A stretch of 64,000 nucleotides of DNA. Origin: Phytophthora quininea. Lineage: Eukaryota; Oomycota; Peronosporomycetes; Peronosporales; Peronosporaceae. The translations under genes were made by a program, and so were the position numbers. The notes beneath the pieces were generated by a model. It did no database searches. It saw only the letters and a list, made by a program, of their open reading frames with translations, and had not been told where the DNA came from. The stretch lies in the NCBI GenBank assembly GCA_011947345.1, contig JAAVTG010000670.1, positions 62,001 to 126,000 on the forward strand. The letters are read 5' to 3'. How positions within the stretch are numbered: the first letter of the stretch is position 1; each line of letters begins with the position of its first letter. Shown piece by piece: positions 30,609-42,548 of this stretch.

Positions 30609-31623
30609 ATGTACGTCGGCGCTCTGAATCCTCCCGATGGTCCGTGGTTAAGCGACAATATCGTCGCCGAAGTCATTCCGCGGAGGGCTACGATCAATAG
30701 AGACGTGTTCATTCCTGGTACGGCAGAACTGCACCACCCCGCGCCGACAAAGGAAAACGCCCCAGCAGGCAAAGCGGGAGCAATTCTAGCATCGTCACAG
30801 AGTTTTATTCCCAACGAGAACTCGACTGCAACAAACTCCCTTCGACGCCGTTCGTGAAGAGTGACATCTTCTGGAATGCAGTCGCTGAAGCCTCCAGGGC
30901 CAATGCCCGCGACAAGCGTCGGCAGTACATGGCGCGTTACCGCAAGAAACTTCTACACAAAGAGATTGCCCATGGAGAAACCATCGAGAAACTGCACGAC
31001 GAGATCAACAAGTTGGAACTCCGCCGCATTCGAATCGCGTCGTACATACCACTGAAGACCTCTCTTTGGAGCGTTGTCGTCGAGTACTATCGCGTCTTTC
31101 GGAACGGGTTCCAATCTCCAGCACAACCAAGCAGGCCTCACGTGCAGGTGGCTTTTCTCCGAGCTGTCATGGCGCCGGACGTTGTCGATGGAACTGTGTG
31201 CGGGGTGGAGGGGATGGTCGAGGCCTGGAAGTTTGTGGAATTGTGCTCGTCGAACATGGAGTACCAACTACAACGACTGGAGAACGGCCCGCAGAGCTCA
31301 CTTGTCGCCACCACAGTAGCCAAGCACGTGGTCACGGAAAACACGATCCGCCACGCGTTCCCGCATTTGATGGTCGATGAAGGATTTAGCAACTGGTCGC
31401 CTCTGGCTGTTCGACTGCTGGGGAAACACTGTCGGTGAGAGTTCGGACTCAGTTCCACTGGGACGACACTCAGAAGCGAATTGTCAGGATTGTCTCGGAG
31501 GCGGACACGGTGGGTGCGATGCTGCATGTACTGGGCGATCTGGCAAGTGTGGTCCAAGTGTTTGAAAAGTCTCGGTTGACTCCAGATGGCAGAGACGCCG
31601 GAACGAAGCCCCGTCGCTGTTAG
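30609..31623 (+). pseudogene. bZIP-like gene, copy F, two frameshifts
   Basis: The N-terminus MYVGALNPPDGPWLSDN shifts near 30,845 into FWNAVAEASRANARDKRRQYMARYRKK (basic region) and a heptad helix. The full C-domain follows, with VVEYYRVFRNGF, FLRAVMAPDVVDGTVCG and IRHAFPHLM intact where copies A and E are broken. A second one-base shift near 31,427 separates the last segment (TQFHWDD, VGAMLHVLGDLASVVQVF). It is the least decayed copy and probably the best representative of the full-length family protein here. Confidence 0.75.
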
Positions 31624-31779
31624 GGAGTACGGCATCAAAGTTCTTTCGCCCATGCTTCCGGAAGAATATGTTTTTGTAGTCGCTACATACACTTTGCTCT
31701 CGAGTTGCCGTCCAGCAAACGATCAAGACAGGGCCCAACAGAGGTACACGACATGATATCAGAAGTAAGTAAAACAACC

Positions 31780-33125
31780 TCAACATTTGTAAGTCATGAA
31801 CTCCTCTCTCAGCGCTGCTGGGAGCCTCGTCGGGATAGTGGGATTGCTCTCACGCGTCGTATGAAAACCCTCGGAGCTCCTCTTCGTCCAATCCGGCCTC
31901 AGGGGCCCGTGCAAAACTTTACTGACGTCTTCCAAATTGCCGAGAATACGGAGCAGTGGCATTACCATGCCTCCACGCTGAACAAGCCTCGTTACCATCT
32001 CGCGGTCCTTCCCCAGAAGTACTGCGTGTGTCGTCACAATCAGTTGCCGACTCAACATCTTGACAGCGATGGGGGCCATCTGCCTCCCTCCACCAAGTGT
32101 CCATAGCGAAAGGAGTTCTCGGAGACTATGGATGTTGACACCGTCGTGACGACGACCGAGTCGTCGGGGCTGTTCTCCATCCGTGCAATCTGCAAGTCCA
32201 AATCTTGACAGCAGACGCAGATGAACTTCCAGTTCTCCTTCATCGCCTCGATTCCGCAAACGGTGTTGGTGACAATGTTGGGGGCCATCATCGCTCGAAG
32301 AAAGCTCAGCTGCACGTTCGCTCGGTCTGCAGTCAGAACCCTTCCGACGAAAAGGGGCCCGGCATCAACGCTGGGTCCATGTGTCCGTTGCGAAACAACC
32401 GTGTATACTTGGCGATAGCACTCCACGGCGTGGTCTTCATGGACATACCGGACAGCAGCAAGTGTCGATGCAGTGCGAGTTTGCGGACCTCCTCTTTTCG
32501 CCGATAGATCTCCTTCTCGTGGGAGATCGCTTTTTCTCGGATGCGTTGTTTGTATCGCGCCATGTTCACTCTGCGGCACTTGCGGAGGATGTCGTCTCTA
32601 GTAGCCAACGGATTCCTGCGAGGACGGGTCGTTGCCGATTTGGCTGTGGACGAAGAGGTTGCTACTGCGCGGGGCTTTTGCGACCGCATATGCTTGGGGG
32701 CAGGAGCTGCTGCGAAGTCAGATCTCGATCCTTCGGCTTCATTCGACGACACAGGAAGAGATTCTTGCGGGTGCGAGGGTGATCCGCCCCGGATCAGCTC
32801 CCCGCTGTTTGCGTGCGTCAGGAGCGGTCCAGGACGGGAGGTAGGACACGGTGGAGGCTAGTGCATAACAACAATACATGTCAGTTTGGATTTTGCCGTC
32901 GAGAGAGCAGGTGGACTTACCTGTCCTGCGGTGGCGCCGGCGAGGAAGTCCCGGCGACCAGAATCGAGGGCTATTGCTATCGTCGTAGACACGGGGTCTT
33001 TCAGCTGCTGAAATGGCGAATGGATCGACACTCGTAGGATTCGTGAGTTTGCGGAGCGGAGCGCCAGATCACGCTGTCGCTCAACAGCTGACTGGGGGGC
33101 TGGTCTCCATGGGCGGTGGGCTTGT
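31780..33125 (-). pseudogene. bZIP-like gene, copy G, with ancestral intron
   Basis: Exon 1 relic (about 33,125-32,921) has the family N-terminal motif (QPPSQLLSDSVIWR). An intron with GTAAGT...CACTAG ends spans 32920-32858. Exon 2 reads MARYKQRIREKAISHEKEIYRRKEEV (basic region and helix), PWSAIAKYTRLFRNGH, FLRAMMAPNIVTNTVCGIEAM and LLRILGNLEDVSKVL, in three frames. A decayed, older paralogue. Its upstream edge abuts a LINE 3' tail, as in copy H. Confidence 0.65.
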
Positions 33126-33157
33126 TCGTGTCGTCGCAAATGCTGTAATGAGTCAGT

Positions 33158-33273
33158 ACAAAGGAGGAAATTGAATGGATTAACTTATTGGCTTTCTCGT
33201 TTCAAGGTGAAATGTTATCTACCATAAATGAGAGCTGTGTTCTAGTCGTCCACATGTGCTACATCGGTTCTAG
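33158..33273 (-). mobile_element. LINE 3'-tail fragment, copy 3
   Basis: About 115 bp matching the 3' ends of the LINE copies at 47,290 and 59,305 (aaggaggaaa.tga..gattaac, then the tctcgt.tcaaggtga stretch, then cacatgtg.t.catcggttc). 5'-truncated. Confidence 0.5.
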
Positions 33274-33430
33274 TGACGCACGCGCAGCAGATAACTGAGC
33301 GAGCAACAACTCGAGAGCAGTAGCAGAAGAACGCAGAAGACACGAGTGTTGCCCACGGAGAACGTTTGGGATTGAGGAGGGACAACCTCAAGCGGTGTCA
33401 AATCCCCTCTCAGTTATCTCCCACTAACAG
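33274..33430 (-). repeat. Probable Copia LTR remnant
   Basis: Lies directly downstream of the Copia RNase H relic on the minus strand and begins TGTTAGTGGGAG. Its other end is unclear and may be truncated at the LINE tail. Confidence 0.3.
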
Positions 33431-33952
33431 CACTACAATTAAATAAATGCATACTCAACTGAAGACGCTTGTTCCTCGCGGAGCTCGACAATGCTTTGCC
33501 TTCAAATCTTGACACTTCCACCTCGGGGTCCGCTATCGTCCATGTCGACTTTGCCTGTTCGAACTCAATCACTGTACTTAAACACTGGCCGCGACACCAC
33601 ATTTAATCGCTTGCGCAGTTTGCAGAATTGTGTCGATCCGAGCTTGTATGTCAGCCAACATGTCCGCACTCGGACAGTAACGAATGTCAAAGTCTCCTCG
33701 TTCGTAGAGGTCCTTGACTTTGTGATACTTCAAATCCACTCCTTTCAACTTGTAATTGTCCACGTAAACCGTCACAAACATAGGACTTCCTCCCACTGAA
33801 CGTGTACACACTACCGTCCATCTTTCACCGACGGAAACCGCACGATCGCAAAATGCTTATCTAATGTTTAATTCCAAATCATTGGCACATGTTCCAGGCC
33901 GTACAGGTTGCACAACAACTGGCACACTCGACCCGATCCATCGTCAAAGTAT
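33431..33952 (-). pseudogene. Copia pol fragment (RT finger/palm to RNase H end)
   Basis: Broken minus-strand frames read YFDDGSGRVCQLLCNLYG, then a WN..LDKHF segment, VTVYVDNYKL (position of the YVDD box), and DLKYHKVKDLYERGDFDIRY with SADMLADI (RNase H terminus). It continues the RT at 34,956 once the intervening solo LTR is removed. Confidence 0.65.
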
Positions 33953-34955
33953 TGTGGCGGAGCGCGATTTACCGAAACCGCTCTTGCGCACGGTGCCCAG
34001 ACTGCCGACTGCGGAGGGGTACTCCGATATGCCGTGCGTGTGCTGAACTCTTCCTCACCTTGTGTACCCGTCGGCGGGCGGGTAACGCTCTTCAGGTGGC
34101 TTGGGGATGAGTGGGTTGATGGTCACTTGAACCGACTTGGGCAGTCGTGGGACCTTCGGCAGCAGTGCGGATATGCTTCACCTGCTGTCCGGGTTGGGGT
34201 GTCGTCCTCCGAGCGAGTCTTCGAGCTCGTGGTCGACGGGCCAGACGCTGTCTTGGGCCCTTCTTGTCCTTGTCCTTTCCTTTGCTTGGGCTCTTGCGAG
34301 CGTGACCGCTTCCGATAGTGGGATCTCAGGGGTGAGAGTGATCACCGGCCAAAAGCTTCCGGGCCCTCTGCGACTTGACCGCGTGGGTGGGCCAATATGC
34401 CTTCCCGTGCCCGATGCCTCTTTTGCGTTCCAGGGGAAAATCAACTCTGCTTGTTCTTTAGCCTTCTTCTCTATCCACTACAGCTGTCTGCACTTCTCTA
34501 CACTATCCTTACTTTATCCTTGCTTAACGTCTTCAAAGAGAGCACCCAAGATCTTGTCACCGCTCATTGGGTATTACTCAGCTCCGCCTTCCTTCAACTT
34601 GCTTGCGCATCACTCCTTCGCCGGGCTTCCTTTGCACAACATCCGCTCGATCGTAGAGTGCCACCAGAGAGTGATTGCATACCCACGTAACTGCACATGA
34701 CCGATGCACAGTGATCACCGGAAGTGATCGTGATCGCGTGTCGAAATGATCGCACCTGATCAACCGAAAGTGATCGTGTACCGAAATGATTGGCTGTGAT
34801 CGACCACCAATGAACGACTAAAGTGACCAACCCAAAAATGATCGCGGTCGGTCGGTCGGGAGTTCTCCGAATGTTCTCTGTGTGTCTCACCCATCCATCA
34901 CCATCATCCAACAATCGCGGTCTCTTCCCATCAATCCGCAACAAGCTTCACCACA
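33953..34955 (-). repeat. 1,003-bp solo LTR inserted in Copia RT
   Basis: Ends TGTGGCGGAGC...GCTTCACCACA (TG...CA with short inverted ends). It is flanked by GTAT on both sides (33949-33952 and 34956-34959), a 4-5 bp target duplication. Removing it rejoins the interrupted Copia RT sequence. The solo LTR at 36,028 is related. It contains eight GATC sites within 34,711-34,844. Confidence 0.75.
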
Positions 34956-36027
34956 GTATTCAGGCATCTCCATATAGATCTATGGATCGTCAATCGGCCC
35001 GGTCAGAAAGGCAGTGACAAAGTCTACATGTTTGCACGATAGTCCCACTTGAAGTGCTGTGAGCAGGAAACTTTTCACTGCTTCTTGCGCCACCACCAGT
35101 GAGCACGTCTCCCAGTAATCAACGCCATAGCGCTGCTGACAGCCCTTTATCGTAATACGAGCGCGATGTCGAACAACATTGCCATGCACATCTCGTTTCC
35201 GCACAAAGACCCACCTTTTGTCAGCACCTTCTTGCCCTCAGGTTTTTCCATTGGTTCCCACGAACAATTGCGCATTAATTCACCACACTCTTTTTCTAGA
35301 GCCTGCTTCCACTTGTCTGCATCGGGAGCATTCAATGTTTCTTCCACAGACTCTGGTTCCAACACAGAATTCACGGCTTTAATGATAAGACTCTCGGGAA
35401 GTTCCATATCATATTCTTTTTAGCGTGAGTTTAGACATCGCACGCGAGTCGATCTCCTAAAAGACTCTGCTGTGTCCTTCATCTCTTCTTCATCTTCATC
35501 GCTCCCACTATCGCTAATGCTCTTGATTACTTCTTCCATCGAGCAAGTAGGTTCGCCGTGACACACCAACTTTTCCCCTAGATCACCAAAATCTGCGACT
35601 GCTCCTTCGGGGACGAACGTATCATCACCTTCAGAATCAACCTCACCATTCACATCTCCTTCCTCTACCAAAGGTGGGTTGTCTCGTGATATCCTGCCTG
35701 CCAGCGTTCCAGATGGATGGCGGTTAGTCCGCTCCACCAGACTCCGCTTGCCGGTCGGTCTATCAACTTCAGCCCCCATCAAATCCGAAGGGTTAACACA
35801 CTCGCTTGACCAAATTTCTGTCTCAACAGATCGAGATTCCTCTGTCTCCATCAACGAGAGTACATACTCGACCGGAAGAGAGACTTCAATTTCATATGAG
35901 GGGATGCGAGACGAGGTGGCGAACCTTTTTCGCCCAAATGTATAGCGGCCCTCTTTAGATACGCCCAGATCTGAAACCCCAGTCCTAAGATCTAGGTCCG
36001 GGATTCCCAATTCGGGGTGGCGTGTGA
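34956..36027 (-). pseudogene. Copia pol fragment (post-integrase linker and RT start)
   Basis: The frame from 36,027 to 35,420 is an acidic linker ending RRSTRVR, the usual Copia boundary before RT. Then DADKWKQALEKECGELMRN, RKRDVHGNVVRHRARITIKG, YGVDYWETCSLVV and KHVDFVTAFLTGPIDDP give the RT N-terminus, with frameshifts. The upstream end is cut by the solo LTR at 36,028. Confidence 0.7.
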
Positions 36028-36884
36028 TGTAGCGGGATTTATCGAAATCCGCTTCCACTGCGTCCAGAAACTGACTAACGGACGGGGTACTCCGATATCT
36101 GTGGGGATGTTGAAGTATGCTCACTTTGTGTACCTGTCGGCAGGCTGGATCTGCTCTTCGGGTGCTTTGAGAATGCTTGATCTATCAAGATCGAACGTCG
36201 TGGCGGGACGTGGGAGGCCAGGTGCAGCGTGGGAATCTCACTCTGCGTGCTTGAGTAGTTACCAGACCAGTAATCGCTTGGATCTACTTGGATCTGGGGC
36301 CTGGATCTTGGATCCAGGGAGGTGTGTGTGTGTGTGTGCTTTGAGGGTGTGTTGTCTTCCTTTTCCGTGCTTGAACGCTTCCAATAGCGTGATCTTGGGG
36401 GGTTGAGGGTCGATCGGTCGTCCTGGCCAAGTAGTAACTCCAGTAGACCTTGGATCTGCACTTGGTACTTGTGGATCTAGACTGCGAGTGGATCTGGCCA
36501 ATATATTATCCAGATCACCCGAGCGCTGCTTGATCCGCGGTGATCCCGACGTAGCTGGACTGGGCCAATGTAGATCCCGTGGTCTTATGCGCTAAGAAGG
36601 GCACTTGTGGTGTACTAGGCAAATTCGACTCTGTATTCAGCAAATTATGGTTGGACCCTATCCTAAAGTCTATCTTATCGCCAGATCTATGTTACTGCAC
36701 TGGATATCTTCACTCTTTGGGCTCGTGTCGTGCCAGATCGATGGCTGGGGCGTTCCACGTGGAGATCTGGGCCGGGGTCCTGGATCACTTGGATCCACTA
36801 TGGATCTCTTCGGATCCAGTATGGATCCCTTCATGTTGGCTTCCCATTCGCTGATCCGAGATTCTGGGAAAGTGCTTCACCACA
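36028..36884 (-). repeat. 857-bp GATC-dense solo LTR
   Basis: Ends TGTAGCGGG...CTTCACCACA, related to the 1,003-bp LTR. Flanks TGTGA (36,023-36,027) and TTTGA (after removing the nested 176-bp LTR) match at four of five bases. Contains 25 GATC sites, many as GGATCY, about one per 34 bp. Confidence 0.6.
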
Positions 36885-36888
36885 TTTG

Positions 36889-37064
36889 TGTTGCTACTCC
36901 TGGCTCGAGGAATTGCAGGGAGAACGAATGGAATCTCTATTCCATGGCGAATTCCGAACTAACTGCTAACAAGCCATCCTCCCGAAGGGTTTGTCTTTAG
37001 GGCGGCGGCACTAGTTCATGGTGAAATAGGTCGGTAATGGACCATCACCGCACCGCCGCCAACA
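36889..37064 (-). repeat. Small solo LTR (TGTTG...CAACA family), copy 1
   Basis: Reverse-complement relative of 46,561-46,755. Flanks ATTTG and CTTTG share four of five bases. Inserted immediately beside the end of the GATC-dense LTR. Confidence 0.6.
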
Positions 37065-37443
37065 CTTTGAAAAATAATGCCAGAACCGGTAAATCTGTGT
37101 CAGTTCCTGCAGCACTAACGATTGTGTCGTCAGGGCCTGCGGGCTTGATGCATGCCGTTGAAAGCTGCCCGTTGACAAAAACTATTTTGTCTCCTCAACA
37201 CACTGGCACTTTATGCCTTCCAGGATTCTCCATGACCATAGGGAAAGACCAATTGTTGCGAAGTTGCTGCTAGAAACCAGCGCGCCGTATATGTTTTTGT
37301 GTAAGCAGCAGTGCATAATCTATTGTGCCCTTGCAAACAGGTACCACGGACTTAAAGACCAGCATGCTTCTCTTTGTACCGCGTAGTGCATACTCATGGT
37401 GGCTGCAACAATTTTTATGCGGTCAAGAACGTGACCACATCGT

Positions 37444-38007
37444 TCACGCAGCAGAGGCATCAGCATGTCGGACCGGTATCTGATGCTGGTGACCTGGTTT
37501 CTTGACGAGTCCCACTGAAAGTAGACGGAAGCCTGTGTGATGAGCTGTTGTTCCAGCTACTTCTCCCCAGCGACGACCATTTGCTTCTCCTGCTGTCGTC
37601 AGCAAGATGCGGCAAAGCATTTCGCAGCGGGTCCTCCGAGAATCCAAAAGCACCAACTGCTGTGTCAACAATCTCGCTATCTGAACTGAGTTCTAGACGC
37701 TGGAGCTGGATATCCATGTGATGACAGGGAGTCACCTTTCCCCATTCCTCCAACAGTGTCTCCACACGCACTTCCGTCTCAACGAGCACATCCAACGTTA
37801 GTGCTGCCTGTAACGCGTTCCGGTTAAGGAAACTAGAGCACCGTGCTGAGGAAGCTGGCACTTCCTAAAGGTGTTTGCCGAGTAAATTCGTAAGTGAGGA
37901 AGTTGGTGTTTGTCGTCGACCGCTACATCATTTGCTTCTACGCCTATCTGCTCTAGTTTATGTTTGCTGCTGCTAACCAGTTTTTCTTTCTTTATCGAGA
38001 AGGCCAC
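37444..38007 (-). pseudogene. bZIP-like gene, copy I, C-domain fragment
   Basis: The minus strand reads EVRVETLLEEWGKVTPC, MDIQLQRLELSSDSEIVDTA and LRNALPHLADD, aligning to the family C-domain (GIEAMVDAWKF, YSIVRLE, IRHAFPHLM). The basic-zipper part is not seen. Strongly diverged. Confidence 0.5.
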
Positions 38008-38009
38008 AA

Positions 38010-38579
38010 GTCTAGGACTCTTAGTGTGAACTTGGAAACTGGAGACTCAGCATGTGCGATTGATTGATCAGCAATAAATCAAAAATCGTGCGTTGTAAGA
38101 AAGAAATATAAGTTGGCTAACCAGTCGGATAAACCGTTTTGCTAGCTACAATCGTATAGTACTTGGTCGTAGTGCTTAGGTTCGTGGAATCCAAACGTAA
38201 CTCGGTAGTAGCATGTTTCGCGGCGCTGGTGGGTCCAATCCTAAGTTCTCCATAACATAGATAAGGATTTTATCGTCAATCCCTGGCTCCGCTGAATATC
38301 AGACTACTACAGCAAACCTGCTGTCTGTCCGTTTGTCTGTCAGTCGGTCCGTCGCGAAGTTTCGATGGACAAGATCCGGCGATGCCATTGACTGCCGAGC
38401 GCCAGCGACGGCGGCGCCCATTCGTCGAAAACAATATCAGCCAAGCGGAGCGAAGGCGGTCCAAGATAGTGGACCACACCAATAATAGGGTGATACACAC
38501 CAATCGTACTTAATGAAGAGGTCACAATACCGTAGAGTCCCACACACACAACCAACACCAATACCAAAAGTGATGGAGT
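38010..38579. other. No gene seen
   Basis: Intergenic; contains a short imperfect (CTGT/CCGT) run at 38,320-38,350. Confidence 0.3.
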
Positions 38580-40778
38580 GTGGGAACGTTACCTGCGCTT
38601 GCTTGCGAAGACGATGCTATTCCAAAGGAGTTCGTTTGGAACGAGAAGCAGTGGGTTCTGCGTAAGCAGTATAGAACGGCACTCGGAAGATTGGTTCATG
38701 TGTCCCCCGGGATGGCGAGAATATTTTTCTCCGAATACTGCTCTGCAATCGAAGAGGACCTACATCGTTCGAGGATATACGGACAGTTAACGGCGTCGTA
38801 TGTCCCACGTTTAGGGACGCAGCGTTACAATTGGGATATCTTAACAACGATCAAGAGTGGATTGCATGCATGACAGAGGCTGCAAGTTTTCAGATTCCAT
38901 ACCAACTTCGACAGCTCTTCAATACGCTGTTAGTGTACTCGATGCCAAGCGACGTCCGTGTGTTGTGGGACCAATTATATGAGAAATTGAATCGGGACAC
39001 AGCGCGTAAGCACGGATCTCCCCGAGTCTACACGAGAGACTGTGGTGATGTTTGAGACGTTAACAAGCGTGAACGATTTGCTAAAGGTGAGTGGGTATGC
39101 TGTGACCGATTTTGACCTTCCGCAGTTGAGTAATGTCCCGAGTTTGGCTCGAGGGTCTCTTCTCGACAACAATCTCATACGCCGCGAGAAAAGCTGCAGC
39201 GTAAGGACATTGGAGGCTATTGTTCGCGACGAGGCCAGACTCAAAGAAGGGCAGAAAGCCATATTCGACCAGATCATACAAGGCGTAGAAGCCGAGTTAG
39301 GATATGAGATATCGACGGCCAGCGCGTCGCGTATCGACGGGGACAGTTCATCCACGGGGAAATTTCACAAAAGCTTTTCTTTGTTGATAGGCCTGGCGGA
39401 ACGGGAAAGGCTGCGCTACTTGGACACATTTTGGCTAAGGTGAGTTTGGATGGCAAGATTGCACTTGCTGTTGCGTCCAGTGCTATTGCATCTCTGCTTC
39501 TCATGGGCGGGCGTACGGCGCATTCTACTTCAAAATTCCGCTGAAACTGGACAAGGATTCTACGTGTTCGATTTTCAAACAGTCGCACCTGCGCAAGCTT
39601 ATCCAGCAGACCAGTTTGGTCATTTAGGATGAAGCTCCGATGACCCATCGCCTCGCATTTGAGGCTGTCGACCGAACGCTACGGGACATTACGGATTACT
39701 CCAGAGAGCCTTTCGACGGAGAGGTTTTTGTCCTCTCAGGAGATTTCCGCCAGATCCTTCCTGTCGTGAAACGAGACACGCCAGCAGAAACGACCAACGC
39801 GTGTATAGAGGAATAGCCTCTGTGGCGACACTTTTTGCAGGTTCGATCAACGCAGAGCATGCGCAGTGAGAGCGAGGAGACAGGAGAAAACGTCGAGGAT
39901 ATATTCTTCTTCTCTGAGTTTGTGCTTGCCGTTGGAGAGGGTCGGCACGAAAATGTGCTGACCTGGGCAATGACTACACCAAGATTCCTACTGATATGCT
40001 GACCCGAATCCTCCTGTAGAAGACAACGAGGACGAGGAAATAGCTCCAGGGGCAATACTAAGAGGTATGACCTGCATCATTGACGCAATGTATGCCGACA
40101 TTGCGAATCCGGAGGTTGCGACGGATGAATATTTTGCCAGCCGGACGGTTTTGACGACTACGAATGAGACGGTACGGAAAATCAACGAGGCAGTCGAAGC
40201 TCGGCTTTCGGAGACAGCGCGGAAGTATTTATCGGTGGACTCGGTGGAGGATGATGACGGAACGTTTTTCGAGCAGGAGTTCCTCTACTCGGTGAACATG
40301 AACGGGATTCCACCTCACAGACTACTGCTCAAGAAGGGCATCCCCATCATGAAGATAAGAAATCTGAACATGGATCTTGAACTGTGCAATGGAACGCATC
40401 TGCGAATCGTCGACTTGAAGGACCACGTCGCTAGAGCAACAATTATGACTGGAGAACGAACAGGCCAAGAAGTACTCATTCCGAGAGTTATGTTTGTGAG
40501 CGACGAAAACAACTCCGATTTCCCTCCCAGCTTCGACGAAAGCAGTTCCCCGTGCAACCAGCATTCGCCATGACGATTAACAAGGCCCAAGGTCAGACGG
40601 TGTTAAACTCAGGGCTGTACTTGGCTTCCCTTGCTGTTCACATGGCCAGTTGTATGTGGCGTTGTCTCGCGTGACATCCCGAAGCAAGTTCAAGGCATTG
40701 ATTGAGTATCCAGAGTTCGTAGACCCGGACGGAGGAGTGTACACGAGAAACATCGTGTACACGCTGATTTTTGATTAG
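38580..40778 (+). pseudogene. Helitron/PIF1-type helicase relic
   Basis: Consecutive frames give IPKEFVWNEKQWVLR, WIACMTEAASFQIPYQLRQLF and the PIF1 core. That core has Walker A RPGGTGKAALLGH (about 39,390), DEAPM (motif II, about 39,630), LSGDFRQILPVVKR (motif III), RTVLTTTNETVRKINE, and the C-terminal FAMTINKAQGQTV plus a YVALSRVTS-type block ending at 40,778. The order matches the helicase domain of oomycete Helitrons. Many stops and shifts are present. The Rep nuclease half and the hairpin/CTRR 3' end were not found. Confidence 0.75.
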
Positions 40779-41127
40779 GAATCGAGGTGCATTTCTAGGC
40801 TAGATGTAGTAGCTTGCCACTGCGTACTAGAACCTAGCTTTATTTTGGACAAATGACACTTGGCAATTTTTATGAAACATTTTATACAGATTTCCCCGGC
40901 AGATCTGGACCTGGACCTGCACATAAACCTTATAAAAGTTGTCGAGCTCAGCACTGCGATTTGCTGATCACGAATCACTAAGAGCATCTCCACCAGCGCT
41001 GCGTAAAACTAAACACAAAATAGGCACAACGGCGAGATCACGACACAACAACCGTGTGATAACCGGAACACAGCTGCACTGGTCCTAAAACTAAAGCGCG
41101 AGTAGAACTATTCTTCCCTGCCGCCAA

Positions 41128-42463
41128 ATGACGCCCAGGTCCGCGCTCCAACTCTTCCAGCTCTACGACGACAACAATATAGACAATTGCGTGGTCCTGT
41201 TAGCTTCTTACGCTGCCCAGACCGAGAAGCCGCCTCCTTCGCAAGGCTCAACGTTTGGTCGGCGGCCGAACGTCGATCACGGGGCGGCTGAAGGTCATTA
41301 TCGCCTTATCCGAGACTACTTTGCCGAAGCTCCTGTGTACAGAGCGAGAACGTTTCGCAGGCGATTTCGAATGCGTCGGCAGCTGCATATTCGTATTGTC
41401 CAAGCTGTGAAAGCCCACGATGTTTATTTCCAGAGGCGAACCGATGCTACCGGGAAGATTGGATTGTCCGCATTGCAGAAATGTACTGCCGCTATTCGGC
41501 GGCTTGCGTACGGCATGCCGGCCGATGCAGTAGACGAGTACATAAGAATCGGCGAGAGCACGGCGATCAAGAGTCTAAAGAGGTTCTGCGCTGCGGTCGT
41601 AGCTATTTTCGGCGACGTGTATCTTCGAGCGCCTACTAAAGACGATGTTGCGCGCCTGCTTGCTTTGCATGAGAAACGAGGTTTTGTTGGCATGTTAGGT
41701 AGCTTGGACTGTATGCATTGAGCTGGAAAAACTGCCCAACCGCCTGGGCTGGACAGTACAAGGGCAAGGAAGACTCGCCGACAATTATATTGGAGGCCGT
41801 TGCTTCGCAAAACTTGTGGTTCTGGCATGCGTTTTTGGCATGCCCGGCTCGCACAATGACATCAACGCCCTTGATCGACCCCCGCTTTTTCGGACATGCG
41901 TGCGCGCAGTGCAGCTTCGAAGTCAACCGCAAGCGGTACGGCTTTGGCTACTACTTATCTGATGGTGAGTGGTGATTTTGATTATAACTGTCGAAGACTG
42001 ACGCTTGCTTTGTATTGTGCTGCTTTACATTGTGCTGTGATTTACAGGAATTTATGCCAGCGTGGGCAGCATTAATTCAGACCATTGCATCGCCAAAGAA
42101 CCAAAAGAAAAGAACTTTGCAAGAGAGCAGGAAGCAGCTAGGAAGGACGTAGAGAGAGTATTCGGTGTGCTGCAGGCACAGTTTGCGATCGTCAAAGGCC
42201 CAGCACGGTTTTGGCAACAAGAAACGCTCGGTGACATCATGAAGACGTGCATCATTCTGCACAATATGATTGTAGAGGATGAGCGTGGAGAACACCTTGC
42301 GCATGACTACAATGGAGCTACAAATCTTGAGCCATCGCGAGAGTTTACAGAAGACTTTGCAGGATTTATAGCTCGTCATCATGCTATCCGCAGATCCCAG
42401 CGCCATTTCCAGCTGCGAGATGATTTGATACAGCATCTATGGGATCGCAAAGGAAGTAGCTAG
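41128..42463 (+). pseudogene. PIF/Harbinger DDE transposase
   Basis: The start at 41128 (MTPRSALQLF) is followed by an N-terminal helical domain and FVGMLGSLDCMH holding the first catalytic Asp. One lost base at 41,720 creates a stop, and KNCPTAWAGQYKGKE, ILEAVASQNLWFWHAF and FEVNRKRYGFGYYLSDG follow with further one-base shifts around a T-run. A canonical intron (41,965-42,047) leads to the C-terminal part with RKDVERVFGVLQAQFAI (third acidic residue) to the stop at 42,463. Catalytic blocks are all recognisable; only single-base defects inactivate it. Confidence 0.8.
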
Positions 42464-42548
42464 CACTATATTAAAATCTTCATCTCTGCGCTTAGCAAAC
42501 CCTAAATTACCTTTCCACCTCCCTTTGCAGATCAGCAAGAATTTGTTG

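Noticed and set aside
33238..33430. A complete Copia LTR with TGTTCTAG...AACA ends
   Set aside because: Bases 33,158-33,273 match the LINE 3' tail of two other copies, so the proposed left end belongs to the LINE.
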